This document shows positions 24,201-40,939 of a stretch of 64,000 nucleotides of DNA, piece after piece; position 1 is the stretch's first letter, and every line of letters begins with the position of its first letter. The stretch lies in the NCBI GenBank assembly GCA_023525715.1, contig CM042016.1:63915382-63979381 (forward strand). Direction: 5' to 3'. Position numbers and translations under genes: made by a program. The DNA is from Cichorium intybus. Lineage: Eukaryota; Streptophyta; Magnoliopsida; Asterales; Asteraceae. Below the pieces are notes generated by a model. That model saw only the letters and a list, made by a program, of their open reading frames with translations, made no database searches and was not told where the DNA came from.

Positions 24201-25290
24201 TGATGAAAAGATTACGAGTTTTGGATTCATCAAAAATGAGGATGACTCCTGTGTTTACAAGAAAGCTAGTGGGAGCATTGTCATAATCCTAGTATTGTAT
24301 GTAGATGACATACTTTTATTTGGAAATGACATCCCAACCTTAAAAGGTGTCAAAGCGTTCCTTGAGAGTTGTTTCTCAATGAAGGATCTAGGGGAAGCTG
24401 CTTATGTATTAGGCATAAAGATCTATAGAGATAGATCTAAGAGACTTATTGGTCTTAGCCAAAGTGTATATATTGATAAAATCTTGAAAAGGTTCAAGAT
24501 GCAAGACTCCAAAAGAGGATTCTTGCCAATGCCTCATGGCACCATCCTAAGCAAGTCTCAGTGCCCAAACTCTAGGACTGAACTTGAAAGGATGAAACAT
24601 GTCCCATATGCTTCGGCAATTGGGTCCATCATGTATGCCATGTTATGCACTAGGCCCGACGTCTCATGTGCCTTAAGTATGACTAGTAGGTATCAACAGA
24701 ACCCAGGTGAAGCCCACTGGACTGCTGTAAAGAACATTCTTAAGTACTTGAGAAGAACTAAAGATATGTTCTTAGTTTACGGCGGTTTGGAAGAAAGCTT
24801 AAAGGTAAAGAGTTACACTGACGCAAGCTTCCAAACAGATAGGGATGATTCGAAATCTCAATCTGGGTATGTCTTTATTTTAAATGGAGGAGCCGTGTCT
24901 TGGAAGAGTTCCAAACAAGAAGTGATTGCACAATCCACTACAGAATCAGAATATGTTGCTGCTTCAGAAGCTGCTCAAGAAGCTGTCTGGATGAGAAAGT
25001 TCATAGAAGATCTAGGGGTTGTCCCTTCCATTCGGGACCCTATAGAAATCTTCTGTGACAATCTAGGTGCTATAGCTCAAGCAAAGGAACCTAGATTGCA
25101 TCAAAAAACCAAACACATTCACCGAAGGTATAACTACATTAGACATGAAGTTAAGAATGGTGAAATAAGTATTCACAAGGTTCATACAGATCAAAATTTG
25201 GCAGACCCATTCACGAAACCTTTACCCCAAACTAAGCATGAAAGTCATGCTAAGGGTATAGGGCTCCGTTTTTCTAATGAATGGATTTGA
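21271..25290 (+). CDS. Copia gag-pol polyprotein, 1339 aa
   Basis: One uninterrupted ORF carries the whole Ty1/Copia set. The gag domain is residues 1 to about 240. The zinc knuckle CFECGKAGHWKRNC is at about 264-277. The aspartic protease core is VFDTGCGTHIC at about 313. The GAG-pre-integrase HHCC region runs from HCRLGH (about 453) to CESCLHGK. The integrase core has HTDVCGP, DDFSR and DRGGEY (about 577), giving D, D and E. Reverse transcriptase has KWVFKKK, MDVKTAFLNGYL, IYGLKQASR and the catalytic LYVDDILLF (about 1010). RNase H has YTDASF, AQSTTESEY, CDNLGAIAQ and the final DPFTKPLP. The start ATG follows the leader directly. All catalytic residues I can check are present, so it may be active. 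I do not assign a lineage. Confidence 0.95.
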   Translation: MAPNNTHSAPNKTSLRSLLEGEKLNHTNFLDWYRSVRIVLKQEKKEYVLNEPLTEEPPATPKPAHDAWLKKMDDSIDASCLMLATMIPDLQKDLENHSAYDMINQLKEMFQQLARTERFETVRAFHACKMEEGQSVSSYVLKMKSHIDHLARLGVVMPEELATDMILNSLTKSFDPFVMNYNMNGLNKTIPELHGMLITGEKSLPKKTTQVLMIKEGGTKRTRPEHPTNSKGKGKAKAFKGKGKKVVQPSHPPKKKAKVAKDETCFECGKAGHWKRNCPTYLAELKKKKAGEGTSGIYVIDLELYNLSLNTWVFDTGCGTHICNMLQGFKRSRRLKANEVVLRVGNNARVAVDSIGSFNLLLPNGLCVTLLNVYYVPSLTRNIISVAKLRQCGFDLSFYNDDICVYKNNVFYFEARPLNGIYEVNLDEKTNNSSLYHTFTKKPKFDLSQTYLWHCRLGHINKNRISQLQKSGLLKANENDSFDICESCLHGKMTKAPFSGTNERAKDLLGIIHTDVCGPFKPMTRYGERYFITFTDDFSRFGYVYLIKHKHEAFEMFKTFQSEVENQLNKTIKVLRSDRGGEYLSTNFMDHCKTCGIVSQLTPPGTPQHNGVSERRNRTLLDMVRSMMSRSTLPLSFWGYALQTAARLLNMAPTKKVDKTPYEIWHGRVPSLSFLKVWGCEAYVRQEASNKLEPRSTKCIFVGYPKDCLGYYFYNPIENKIFISRKAEFLENKFLTEEASGRFVELEELQEPQPDTQEVESSIQQEIVEPEQTVDQEQIVTQGVRKSGRVRIEPERYGYLLMEEVCYTIDSDEPVNYQSAISDPESDKWLEAMNTEMQSMHDNQVWNLVNLPTNCKTVGNKWVFKKKIDVDGNVHTFKARLVAKGYSQTHGIDYDETFSPVAMIKSIRILFAIAAYYDYEIWQMDVKTAFLNGYLLEDVYMEQPEGFVDPKHPNKVCKLKRSIYGLKQASRTWNIRFDEKITSFGFIKNEDDSCVYKKASGSIVIILVLYVDDILLFGNDIPTLKGVKAFLESCFSMKDLGEAAYVLGIKIYRDRSKRLIGLSQSVYIDKILKRFKMQDSKRGFLPMPHGTILSKSQCPNSRTELERMKHVPYASAIGSIMYAMLCTRPDVSCALSMTSRYQQNPGEAHWTAVKNILKYLRRTKDMFLVYGGLEESLKVKSYTDASFQTDRDDSKSQSGYVFILNGGAVSWKSSKQEVIAQSTTESEYVAASEAAQEAVWMRKFIEDLGVVPSIRDPIEIFCDNLGAIAQAKEPRLHQKTKHIHRRYNYIRHEVKNGEISIHKVHTDQNLADPFTKPLPQTKHESHAKGIGLRFSNEWI

Positions 25291-26059
25291 TTTATGTTTA
25301 ATGTTTTATGAATATGAACTTATGTAAAAGACAAGAATTATGTAATATATGTGACGTGATGTTTCATTCATAATTATTGTGTTTTATTAGCATGTTTAAT
25401 CCTTGAATAATTTAGTTATTCTAAACGTCCATAGTCGATCATAGTTGTGGGAGCAATTATGAAGTAAGACTAATATGAATTGGATTGGTTGACTTTTATA
25501 AGTAAAAGTAGCAAAAGGTTGCAACCAAATTCATAGGTACTTGTCAGTGAACAAGTATTGGACTTGACCCGTTTCAAGATCACTCCATGGATCATCATCA
25601 TAAGTGATTCTTGAATAAAGGTATTATCATTGTATCCTTTGACCTGAGATACATATTTGGGACTCGAATGTAGAGTGTACTATGCTTTGATATGGTTTAC
25701 TGTTGTTCTTGAAATACAGACAACCATAAAGGCCATACTCATGCATAGTACTAACTATATGAGGGGCGTATGTAGTCAAGACGGGATTTGTTCCTCTTAT
25801 GTGTTGAGAGTTAGACATCTAAGGCGCCTGTTTGAAAGTTGAACATAAAATGAGAATGATTAAGATCCATGTCTCATGTTCAACATGATGTCTGTGACAA
25901 AGGGATAATTGATAGATAACCTTATACATCAATTAGAGCCTCGTGTTTTCTGAAGAATTGAATGTTGTTGAATGGCACAATGTCATGTGTTATTGGGGGC
26001 AGTGAAATGTTGCTAGACGTTTACCACTGTCGATATCATTCTATGATGCAACCTTGTGC

Positions 26060-26070
26060 AAGTGGGAGAT
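26060..26070 (+). other. Polypurine tract
   Basis: AAGTGGGAGAT directly precedes the 3' LTR at 26071, the usual site of plus-strand priming. Confidence 0.75.
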
Positions 26071-26417
26071 TGTTAGTTCTATATGCCCAAGGATGATCAT
26101 AAAATGATATTACTAATAATACATGATCCTATAGGGTCACACCAACAACAAGTTTGACACCAATTGATCATTTAGAACGTTAAATTTGATTTAACATCAA
26201 ATGATACTAAACTTGCATTTTAATCTTGTAGGTTATTATTATTTGAGGTAAATAATAATAACTACAAAATTAAAGGTTGATTAGTAATTCATATGTGGTG
26301 AATTAATTAAGTAACAATTAAATTGTTTAAATTGTTAAACGATTTAATTGATTTATAAGTAAGCCTTTTATTTAATTTAATTAGTAAATTAAATAAAATA
26401 TATATATATATATATTG

Positions 26418-26500
<83 letters not shown>

Positions 26501-27211
26501 TACAATTAAGATTGTATATTTAGATGGTTTATTTATATATTTGATTATGGGTTAAATGTTATTCCATTAAAGAAATGAGAAGATGTATTATTTATAAGCT
26601 TATAATTATCTAAGTTTTATAAATAATAACAACCCACTAGCACTTCATTAGTCATCATATAACTAGCCATATTTGAATAAAAAGAATGCATTAAGAACTT
26701 AAAAGAAAAAGAAGATGCCTTGTGTCTTCTAGCTTTTGATTATAGAAATCAAATGGATCTTTCTTTTAAGCTAGTTGCATGTGCTTTTCTTTTCTCTTGG
26801 TGGGTTATATTGTGAACGATTTTGAGGGCATGTGGACATCATTTCTTGCTTCAAAAATCAGCCAAAGAAACTCTCTAAATGCTCTCTTGATAGTTAGCAA
26901 AAATTGGTTTTTGGTTTCACAAGAAAAGGAGTTCTAACTTGCAAGTTGTGGAACTAGCATTCAAGGGTGTTCAAGCTTGTGGTGGATCAACTATAGAGGG
27001 ATTCTAATTTGATTCCTAGCTATCAAAATCATCCAAACCAAACACAAGAACAAAGGTTATGATCTTGAACTTAATCTATGTTTGTTCTTCATCTTATCTC
27101 TACATGCATGTAGCATGATCCTCGTGAAAATGGAATTTGTGTTCATGATTTTATGCTTCCGTTGCAAACTCTTGGTTTTGAAACTTACCACATGAACCAT
27201 GATTTCCAACA
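26071..27211 (+). repeat. 3' LTR of the 9-kb Copia element
   Basis: 1141 bp; longer than the 5' copy because of a longer interrupted (TA)n run (about 26398-26495). Followed by the TSD GTTTT. Confidence 0.95.
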
Positions 27212-27216
27212 GTTTT

Positions 27217-27656
27217 ATCGTTGATGATTAATCTAGCATATTACTGTTGTATCAGGACTAAAAATTCAAAGGATAGGAGAACAAGAGAGGCACTAGCTTT
27301 GCAACACAAACACATGCTACATGAAGGTTGGTTTTCTAGTTTTCTCTATATTATTTAACATTAGCATTCACGAATCCAATCAGAAGGTAAGGAAATAAGA
27401 ATAGAAAACAGATATGGCAATCAACTTAATCCACTACCACAATACTTCAAATTGGATGCAATAAACACGAATCATGCATCAACTTTACCGCAACGAAGAC
27501 GTATATATATGTGGGAAACCACCAAGATAAAGAAAGTATGAATCATAAAGTTGATTTCATTAAAACATACCTTGCATTAAAACATACCTTGTATTATGAC
27601 ATTTTTTTGTAAAGCACCGCTAAGCTTTGTGGTTCCTTTTCTTATCGGATTTAGCA
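27217..27656. other. Unassigned spacer
   Basis: About 440 bp of unique-looking AT-rich sequence between the Copia TSD and the first large TA block. No gene or repeat recognised. ACATACCTTG(C/T)ATTA is doubled near 27565-27600. Confidence 0.5.
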
Positions 27657-32568
<4,912 letters not shown>

Positions 32569-32589
32569 CTTTACATCTAATAAAACAGT

Positions 32590-32743
32590 ATTACAATTGC
32601 CACGTGGCATTCTCTTATCAACCTAACTTTTTGTTTTCCTGCTTAATCCTGTATTTGGACTACAATATTACAATTGCCACGTGGCATTCTCTTATCAACC
32701 TAACTTTTTGTTTTCCCGCTTAATCCTGTATTTGGACTACATT
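32590..32743 (+). repeat. 77-bp tandem duplication at the Helitron 5' end
   Basis: Two near-identical 77-bp units beginning ATTACAATTGCCACGTGGCA, the second at 32667. They differ at very few sites (for example TTCCTGC against TTCCCGC). Confidence 0.9.
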
Positions 32744-35176
32744 GCATTTTCGATTCATTCATTACTACTATGAATTGATACACACCATTACTGATTTCAG
32801 TTACAAATTCAATTTCTTGTAAATCTCGATCACAATTCCTCTGTTTATACGCAGTTACCCTAATCACAATCGATTCAATCCTTCGACTTTATCGTCTCTC
32901 TCATAATCGATTCAATTCTTGACTCTTTTGATATTCATACAGGTAAAATCATATAATCATATTGACCTAATGGACTCCAGGTAATAAAATTGATATAGCC
33001 TCTCTTCTCTCCTTTCTTCTTCCCATTCACGCTAAAATCATATTGACCACAATCGACGACTCCACCATCGTGGAATTGAATAAGCCCTGGGAATCGACGT
33101 CGTGAACCTCGTGTGAATCTTAAATTGCTAAATCGCTGCTAAAAATGAATATGCATAAGAATCGATGCTGAAATTGCTGTCCATGAGAATTTGCAATCGA
33201 CACCCACCATTGTTCCTTCTATGTGTACCCCTCTTAAGGAAACTGGTGACCTAATTTCGACCAACGCCCCTAAGCTTTCCCCGTATTTTGTTGCTTGCCA
33301 TTCATTCATTTTATTGGAATTTAAAATTGGCAAATTGTGTTTAGAGTTGCCAGTGGAGACCATTAAAGCAGCGATATGAAGGAATCTGATGCAAGCTTCC
33401 AATTGCATACCAGATAATATGTTCACTATTTACACATCTTTTATTCTCTTGGTTGTACTATGATGTACAGAGCATAATTTTTTAGAATAAAAATTGTATC
33501 TTTTTTAGAAATTGTACAATCTTTTATTCTCTTGGTTGTACTCTGATGTACAAAGCTCAAACGTGTGACAAAGTGCTTAGCGAAAGTTGTATACCATGCT
33601 TCCATTCACTTTTTTGCTAGCTTTTTTAACATTTATGAAATTTCTTTTGTTGCTATTGCACTTGCACTTCTACAAAAATTCTACCTGATCCTTTGAAATT
33701 TGTTTTTTGTGTAGCATCTGTCGTATTTCCACCCTCAAAGCATATATATAGTCAGACAGTATATATCAAGAGCACCAGTATAGTTGGTTGATTTTGTTAT
33801 GGTCTACAATGATGATATGATTTATTTGATATTTTGATTTTCCTGGTGTTGGTTCTAGAACTAGAAGTAACTATTGCGTCAGTTCACGAGCTGCAAATGA
33901 TGTTTTTCTGTTTCTCGGATTGTAATAGAACCAGAAGTAACTAGAACTAACATACTGTGGTATTCAATTTGCAGGAGACAACATGAATTGAGGACCTCCT
34001 TAGATTAGCTTTTAGAAAAAGAAATCAATCAGTTCCAGGTGCCGATTCTCATTCTATCTGGGTATGCTTCATCTGGGTTCTGAATACAATTTTTAATAGG
34101 TTCTTATGAGCAAGTTTCATTTGAATATTGGTACACAAAAGTACCGCAATCACCAACTCCTACTGTTCTATAGATGGCAGGGCATTAAAAAGTGGCAGTA
34201 AAATCAGAAGAAAATTATTTAGGGGCCAAACTTGGAAAAATTGGGAACTTCCAGTTAGACTACCAGTAGATGTTGACAGTATGATAAATCCACTTTTCCT
34301 ATTTTGCATCTTTCAAGTGAGTTTTTTCTAACAATTAGAGCTTCATTCAATAATTTTTACAGGTTTTATGAAGGCTTCTGAGCAGGTGATCGAAGGTTAT
34401 CGCTGACCTTCTAATTTCTCAAATTACCCTTACCATAATCCCACCTCTCAACTGTTACAATTTCTTTTTTCTTTTCTATCGATTTGTTTGATTAATCATG
34501 TTTTGTTGTCATTCGTAATTATTTTGGTAGATCCTGGCTGTGGCAATAAAGTTTAGGTAGAGTATTAAGCTGAAAAGACTATGCACCAATTGCTAATGCT
34601 TATATCACAGGTAATTTGAGTATAAGTCCTTTTGTGTTACATTTAGTATGATCTTTAATTATCATTTTCTCTGGCGTAACTTATCTGTTTGATATTAATT
34701 AGTTAAATGGATAAGTTCCTTTACAAAATGTATTGTTGTAGGTTATTACATGTAGAGGCTAACATGAAGAAAAGCACGGGAGATGTTGGTGTGACATACT
34801 TTCAATTTTTTTGTTAAAGCATTGTACTTTCAATTACTTTCTTAATAAGACATGTATGTTGAAATTTCTATCCAATTATAGCATTCTAATATCATTTTCA
34901 TGTTCTGCCGGTTAAAGCATTGTACCTTCAAGTAGTTTGTACCAAAAATAGAGGACATGAACATGGAGAGATCAACCAAGGAGATGGTGTTCTGTTGAAG
35001 TTCTTGAAAAGAAATCTCCCTGACCAAATCTGTAAGTTTTCAAGATTTTGGTTGAAGTTAATTACAAAATTTTCTTTATTTTTATCTTTTTTTATTTCTG
35101 ATTCTAAATTTTGTGGGCATCTTAGGACATAAAGAAGCTGATTTATTACACCCCAACTTTTAGCCTCGATCGAGGA

Positions 35177-35308
35177 TCATTTACACAAAAAATGAAACAA
35201 AAATGAATGTGTATGAGGTATATTTGCATCACCATGAAAGAGTCATTTACACAAAAAATGAAACAAAAATGAATGTGTATGAGGTATATTTGCATCACCA
35301 TGAAAGAG
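35177..35308 (+). repeat. 66-bp tandem duplication
   Basis: Two identical 66-bp units beginning TCATTTACACAAAAAATGAA. No recognised coding function. Confidence 0.9.
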
Positions 35309-35876
35309 TATTTAAGTCATTCAGTTTAAAGTCAAAACAATGTTTTGAGTCACGTGTTAAAAAAAGAGTATACGTTTGTATTTATGCAAAAATAAATACA
35401 AAGCATGCAGTAACGGTATTTCGAGCTTCCAATTGCATGTCAAAAAGTAGTGTTCTTGCCTATCCTTAGTATTCATCTCTCTGAATAAATTCGACCCAAT
35501 TTTTTCCCTATATTGATTTCATAACGGCTCATGATAAATGCAGGTAAAAACTCATTATGTGGCACCAAAGTTTGCAATCATAAATCCAACCCATTCCTTT
35601 CTTATTAATCATCTCCCTGAATAACACTTTGCTTCTTTTTTGTGTATCTTTGGCATGGCTTGACTTTAGGAGGCATGCAACAAATAGTTTTTTTTCCCTT
35701 AAAAACCATGTTTTTCTTCATCTTTTGAGATCAAAAATCCCAAAGAAGTCAAACAGATGTACGGGTGGATTGTGGTGAAGTCATATTAGCTATAACTAGG
35801 TGATCGACAAAAAATCCCAAAGAAGTCAAACAGATGTACTTTTTAGTATTTATTTATTGTTTTTATTTTGTTGGCA

Positions 35877-37457
35877 GTTGTTGGATCTTCCTGGTAGTAT
35901 TGAAGGTGCTGCTAAGGAAGGAAAGGGTATAGGAAGGCAGGTAATCTTTGAATACTTGCTCTTTAAGACCATTGCTTTCTGGAATCGTGTGCAGGTTCCT
36001 CCATTGATTTGTTTTATTATTGCATCCTACTTTCATTTATTCTTATTAAAACATTATACTTTGAGAGATCCCTCAATTACAAAGCAAATTTTACTGAAAT
36101 ACTTAGTTTGTTGTTAAATTAGGGTCCTAAATCCTAATATAAATTTTTTTGAAAGTACGGTGCTATAATTGGGTAGAAGTTTCAGAGTAGAATGTCTTGA
36201 TAAGAAAACAAATGAAAGAATAATGTTGGATTGGAAAGAAATGGAAGTTGAATGCCATAAAACACAAGTTAAAGTCATTGTTATTACTTGCATTTAGCCC
36301 TTTTGTCTATAGTAGATCATTTAGTTAAGCTTTGTTTTTTTATTATCATATTATAGATAGTTTTGTGTTAAACCTTCTCACAGTAATTCATAGTATATAT
36401 TTCAAGATTTTCAGATAATTAATTAAATACATGGACATTTATATAAATATCATCATAAGTGAAAGGTCACAAAGATTTAACCAATAACCATATTGTTCAA
36501 AATTACGAGGTATCAAATTTGTGAGAGAATAAATTCATTATAGTTTATTAAATATGCTTATTCTATTAACTGATTGATTTAAAAATTCCTTTTTGTGATG
36601 ACTTAATATATTTATTAATTTGCCTAAAATTTTTCTTTCCTGTCTAGGTTATTAGCACTGCCAGAACATGCAATTGTATTCTGATTGTGTCGAAATTTAA
36701 GCCCATAACCTACAAATGTCTCATTGAAAAAGAACTTGAAGGCTTTGGCATCAGGTAAATAATTATTTTTCTTTGGAAATTAGTTTGTTTTTTTCAAAAA
36801 ATAAATGTTTTTGCCTGGATGTGATGTGACAATTCATCATATGTTGTTTTAACCTTAATTTCTATTTTTTTATAATTACAGGTTAAACAAAGAGCCTCCA
36901 AATCTAACATTCAGGAAAAGAGAGAAGGTTGGGATTAATTTCACTTCAACAGTTGCTATCACACATTTAGACCTTGAAACTGTGAAGGCAATATGTACTG
37001 AATACAGAATACATAATGCTGATGTCACCCTTAGGTTTGATGCAATAGATGATGACCTCATCGATGTAATCGAAGGTATTCAAATTACAAACATTGCATC
37101 TATGTTGTCAACAAAATCGATCAGGTTACACATGAAAGCTCGACATCTTGGATAAACTTCCTCACTATTGTCCCGTCAAGTAATAGCAATGTGGTTTTAT
37201 TTACTTGTGTATTATAGCATTCTACTTTCGTGTCCTTTTGTTATGACCGTTATGTTTTTTATAGTGCTCACTTCGAATGGAATCTTGATGGTTTGCTGGA
37301 AAAGATATGGGAGTATTTGAGTCTGACCCGTATTTATACAAAACTGAAAGGGATGAATCTGGATTATGAGGACCGTGTAATTCTTTCTTTCAAAAGGAAA
37401 CTTGTTGAGGATTTTTGCAACAACAATCACAAGGATATGCTTAAGAAATTTAAGTAG
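35877..37457 (+). pseudogene. DRG-type GTP-binding protein fragment
   Basis: Four exon pieces with splice-like ends encode much of a developmentally regulated GTP-binding protein (Obg/DRG family; DRG1-type by memory of the plant proteins). They are LLDLPGSIEG...GKGIGRQ (G3 region, 35877-35940); ARTCNCILIV...IEKELEGFGIR (36648-36755); RLNKEPPNLTFRKRE, HNADVTLRFDA and DDLIDVIEG (36881-37075); and FEWNLDGLLEKIWEYL, RIYTKLKG and VEDFCNNNHKDML (37262-37457). Between the last two, the NKID-containing exon is frameshifted and reads on without splicing. The protein stops after KKFK, where the family continues into the TGS domain. The P-loop exons are missing. A captured, non-functional copy. Confidence 0.85.
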
Positions 37458-37572
37458 CAAGTCAACTCTGAAATAACTCTTGTATGAACCAAAAACTTAT
37501 AAAGAATGTATTGCATTTTTTATCCTGATTTGACTGAGATTCTCGTAACTTTTTTGCTCCCTAAGTAGTCAA

Positions 37573-37601
37573 CCCGTGTTTAACACGGGCTTATAACCTA
37601 G
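37573..37601 (+). other. Helitron 3' hairpin and CTAG end
   Basis: CCCGTGTT-T-AACACGGG is a perfect inverted repeat (at least 7 bp when folded), followed by CTTATAAC and CTAG. Confidence 0.88.

Positions 37602-37672
<71 letters not shown>
37602..37672. repeat. (TA)n microsatellite
   Basis: TA run directly after the Helitron 3' end; with 32429-32567 it probably formed one array before insertion. Confidence 0.95.
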
Positions 37673-37673
<1 letters not shown>

Positions 37674-40600
37674 ATTATATAATACATACATAATTTACAA
37701 CCATTTTAATGCACAAAAGTCTTAAAATGTACAACCTCTTAATACATTGTTATTATTGAAAATTATGGGCGGTTCATTTCAAAATTTGAAATTCAATAAG
37801 GAATTTCAATTTGAAATTTGAAGGAATGGCTGAAAATGAATTTGAAATTAAAATAGAATTAAACGTGGAGTTATAAAGACCATTCTGTACTTTTCCCATT
37901 TCAAAATTTTTTGAATTCTCTCTCTCATGCACGAATCCCATCTACTACAACCGTGTTCCTATCGGTGACCTTCATCTTCAACACCACTCTCCCACTCGCA
38001 ATCCTTATTCCTTCATCTCTCTCTATTTGGATCTCTACCAACGGCCACCCTCAAACGACATTGGAGATTCGTCAAGATGGCAGCAACAGAGAACACGTTC
38101 AGTGAATCACATCTTAGATCTGAGACCTCTAACGTTTAATCAATGTCCCACATAATCATTTACCTGTTTTGATTTAGGGTTTTCGGAAGATGAAGATGAA
38201 CAGTCTCCAACTATTTCTACTCTCTCTACTCAGAATAGGTATCACACCAATTCTATCTCTCTCTATTTGTGTATATTACAGTATTGACTAGATTATCGCT
38301 ATCACCATTGCCACAGGTGTGAAGCTATGCATCCTTCTAGATTCACTGCAGCATCGCCATCACATCTAATGTGCAACATAATGTGCTTAACTTACTGAAA
38401 TACCACAACTGGTAATATCTTTTATATATTGTTTTATTAGTAAACTCCTAATATTCTGGTTTATCATGGTTGCTTAGTTAGCTCCTAACAAACATACCAG
38501 ATCAATGGTTCCTGTAGAACTTCATTTTCTCAATGTATTAATTACTCTCTCAAGTTTACGTTTCTATTTCTGCTTCTTGTTCTTTTAAAATTCATTTTAT
38601 CAACAAATTTGTATGGATGCAGAATAATGATGCGTGTTGAGGTTTTGGTGGGACCAAGCTTGTGTTTTTTTGCATATTATCAAATTGTAGTCCTGGTTGC
38701 CATACCCAAGAACTTTATTGAACTCTCCGTATTTGTTTCTTTTATTTGCATATTTCTCATAATTTATAACATTTTAATCGCTGATTATGCAGGTTCTAGA
38801 AGACAGATTACCGGAGCTTCATAAGTTGTAGACAACCAATTCAAAAGCAATTTACCATGTATATTCTATTTTCTTATATTGAGAGGTAGTAGCTTATTGG
38901 TTATAACATATTCAAAAGTTTATAAGATTTTGTGTATAATTTTTTTAATTGAAAGACTTAGGCCTCTGTGTCGATTTTTTTATGGAGTTTGATTGTAAGC
39001 TAAAAAAAATGAGAAATTCAGTAATTATGAAATCTGGGGTAATTTGTGACAAAGTAATAGGTATTGTTCAAAGGAGAAAGATGGAACAGCTACCCACGAG
39101 GATTAATCAAAAGAATAAAATGACCCTAACTAGCTTGATGTTAAGATAATGTTCCAATCCCAAGGTAATTTAGATATTTTCAAAATAATAAAGCCTTTAT
39201 CTAAATTTAAATAAACCAGTGATTATATAAGCATTCTTGAGCATGGTACCACTATTGATTTTAGTAAATGAATGTTCTCTTTGTTGTAGGTACCATTTAA
39301 TTTGGATTATTATGCAGTAGGATTGTAGGGATAAGTTATCCGATGGTCCCTTGAGAGGGCAGTGAGAGAAAACTATCAAAACAGGCCTCAAAGAATATCT
39401 GGTGAAAAGTCTTTCCCAGGAGGATGTGAAGCCTGTGAAAAAGTCTATACATGCTGCGTAATGACATGATGAACATGCACCCAAGACTCCAGATTATGCA
39501 AATAAATCAAAGTCATCACATGTTTTTTTTTTTTAATTTAAAAATGAGTAAGACCATGTCAGTGATATATGGCTAACATATTTTTTATTGTATGTACATA
39601 TGGGAACGAAATGAGAAGAAAATTAGTCATCCCCCGTTCATCTTCAAAATCCAACTATAATAAAAGCAAAATAAACGACAATTCAGCCTCTTAATGCATA
39701 TGACAATACCACCTCTTAACGCATATTACAGTATTCTTTGAGATTTTTTTTTATTAAACATGAGATATAAGAAGCTTGGTGTTAACCAATTTTGTGTTTA
39801 GTGTTGACTTTCATTCCCATATTTAGTAATTATTAATTAAACGAAATACATAAAAAATCATTGGATTTTTATTTATACATTTCAACCCGATCTTCGTACT
39901 ACATTTTGTTAAACAAAGTGTCTTCAAAATGATAAACATATGAATAACTTAAGTTAGTAATTCATTCTTTAAGAAAATACATGAATATAGATATTTTGAA
40001 TATTAAACTTACTACAAGATTACTCAATTTGTCATTATCAGTTAATGGTTTAAATATCTAACTAATATAAGCAAGTCTATAGACAAAGTTGCATATTGCA
40101 TTTAATTTTAGGGGGTACGAGTAATAAAACAACACGTCATTGTATTTTCTCTATAATTCCCATCTACGATTATCATATTTTCAAATTTTGAAATAGAAAA
40201 TTTTGTAAAATTTGATTTTTTTTTATATTTTTGTTATATTTAAAGAAAAATTTTAAATTTTTATGGTGAATTTGAAAATTTTGAAATATTTGATTGATTT
40301 GAAAATTTTGAAAGTTTTCCGCTTAAGGTTTTCATGTCTTCAAAATTTGAAATTTATGAATTTGGTTATATATTTTTGAATTTGGTGATATTTAAAAATC
40401 ACGAAAAATTTTGGAGATAATTTTTTGAAAAATTATTTTTTTTTAAAAAAATTGTTTTTTAAAAACATGGATTTTTGAAAATCTTTTTAAAAAAATTCCA
40501 CCCAAAGGTTTAGTGATACCCGACCCGATACGTAATCCTATGTTTAATTAGTCATGTAAACGGTGCCTAGAATCCATGCGGTGAATATTACCCATTTATG

Positions 40601-40870
40601 ATAAACGAGGATGCCCGATTACCCGTGGTTTTTCCCCAATTACTCGATAGGTCTCCCCGATTAGATCCTTGCAGTTTTTTTAATGGGGACGGGGAGGCCA
40701 ATAAACGGCCTGAAATCGGCCCGCTGCCATCCTAATCGTACCATCGCTTCGCACGGGTACACCAATTGAAACTTTTTGCTGCCAAATGAAACTAATCGTC
40801 GCCGCAGTTAGAAAATTTTAGTTGAAATAAATCATCGCTCGGAAATATTAATCGAAACGAACTAATGTTG
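37673..40870. other. AT-rich region with unidentified exon-like pieces
   Basis: No gene can be assembled. Plus-strand stretches with splice-like ends are visible, such as GFSEDEDEQSPTISTL (about 38180) and LKEYLVKSLSQEDVKPVKK (about 39390). I do not recognise their families. From 40190 to 40500 the DNA is extremely A/T-rich low complexity. The plus-strand orientation and the hairpin at 40871 would fit one more gene-capturing Helitron, but no 5' end was found. Confidence 0.4.
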
Positions 40871-40897
40871 CCGCTGCATTGCGCGGGTACCACAATA
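40871..40897 (+). other. Possible third Helitron 3' end
   Basis: CCGCTGCATTGCGCGGG can fold as an imperfect hairpin and is followed by TACCACAATAG and then (TA)n. The end is ATAG, not the canonical CTAG, so the call is weak. Confidence 0.4.

Positions 40898-40938
<41 letters not shown>
40898..40938. repeat. (TA)n microsatellite
   Basis: Short TA run following the hairpin. Confidence 0.93.

Positions 40939-40939
<1 letters not shown>

Larger units (their letters stand above)
18254..27211 (+). mobile_element. Complete young Copia element, 9.0 kb, TSD GTTTT
   Basis: LTRs at 18254-19360 and 26071-27211 start TGTTAG, end CCAACA and are flanked by GTTTT at 18249-18253 and 27212-27216. PBS, a single complete gag-pol ORF (21271-25290) and a polypurine tract are in the right order. 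A 1.9-kb leader precedes the ORF and a 0.78-kb non-coding tail follows it. Outside the variable TA run I saw only about four substitutions between the LTRs, so insertion is recent. It sits 48 bp beyond the end of the older Copia element. Confidence 0.95.

Noticed and set aside
35165..35310. Repeated peptide (MNVYEVYLHHHER) in an open frame
   Set aside because: Produced by a 66-bp tandem duplication inside a Helitron; no gene context.
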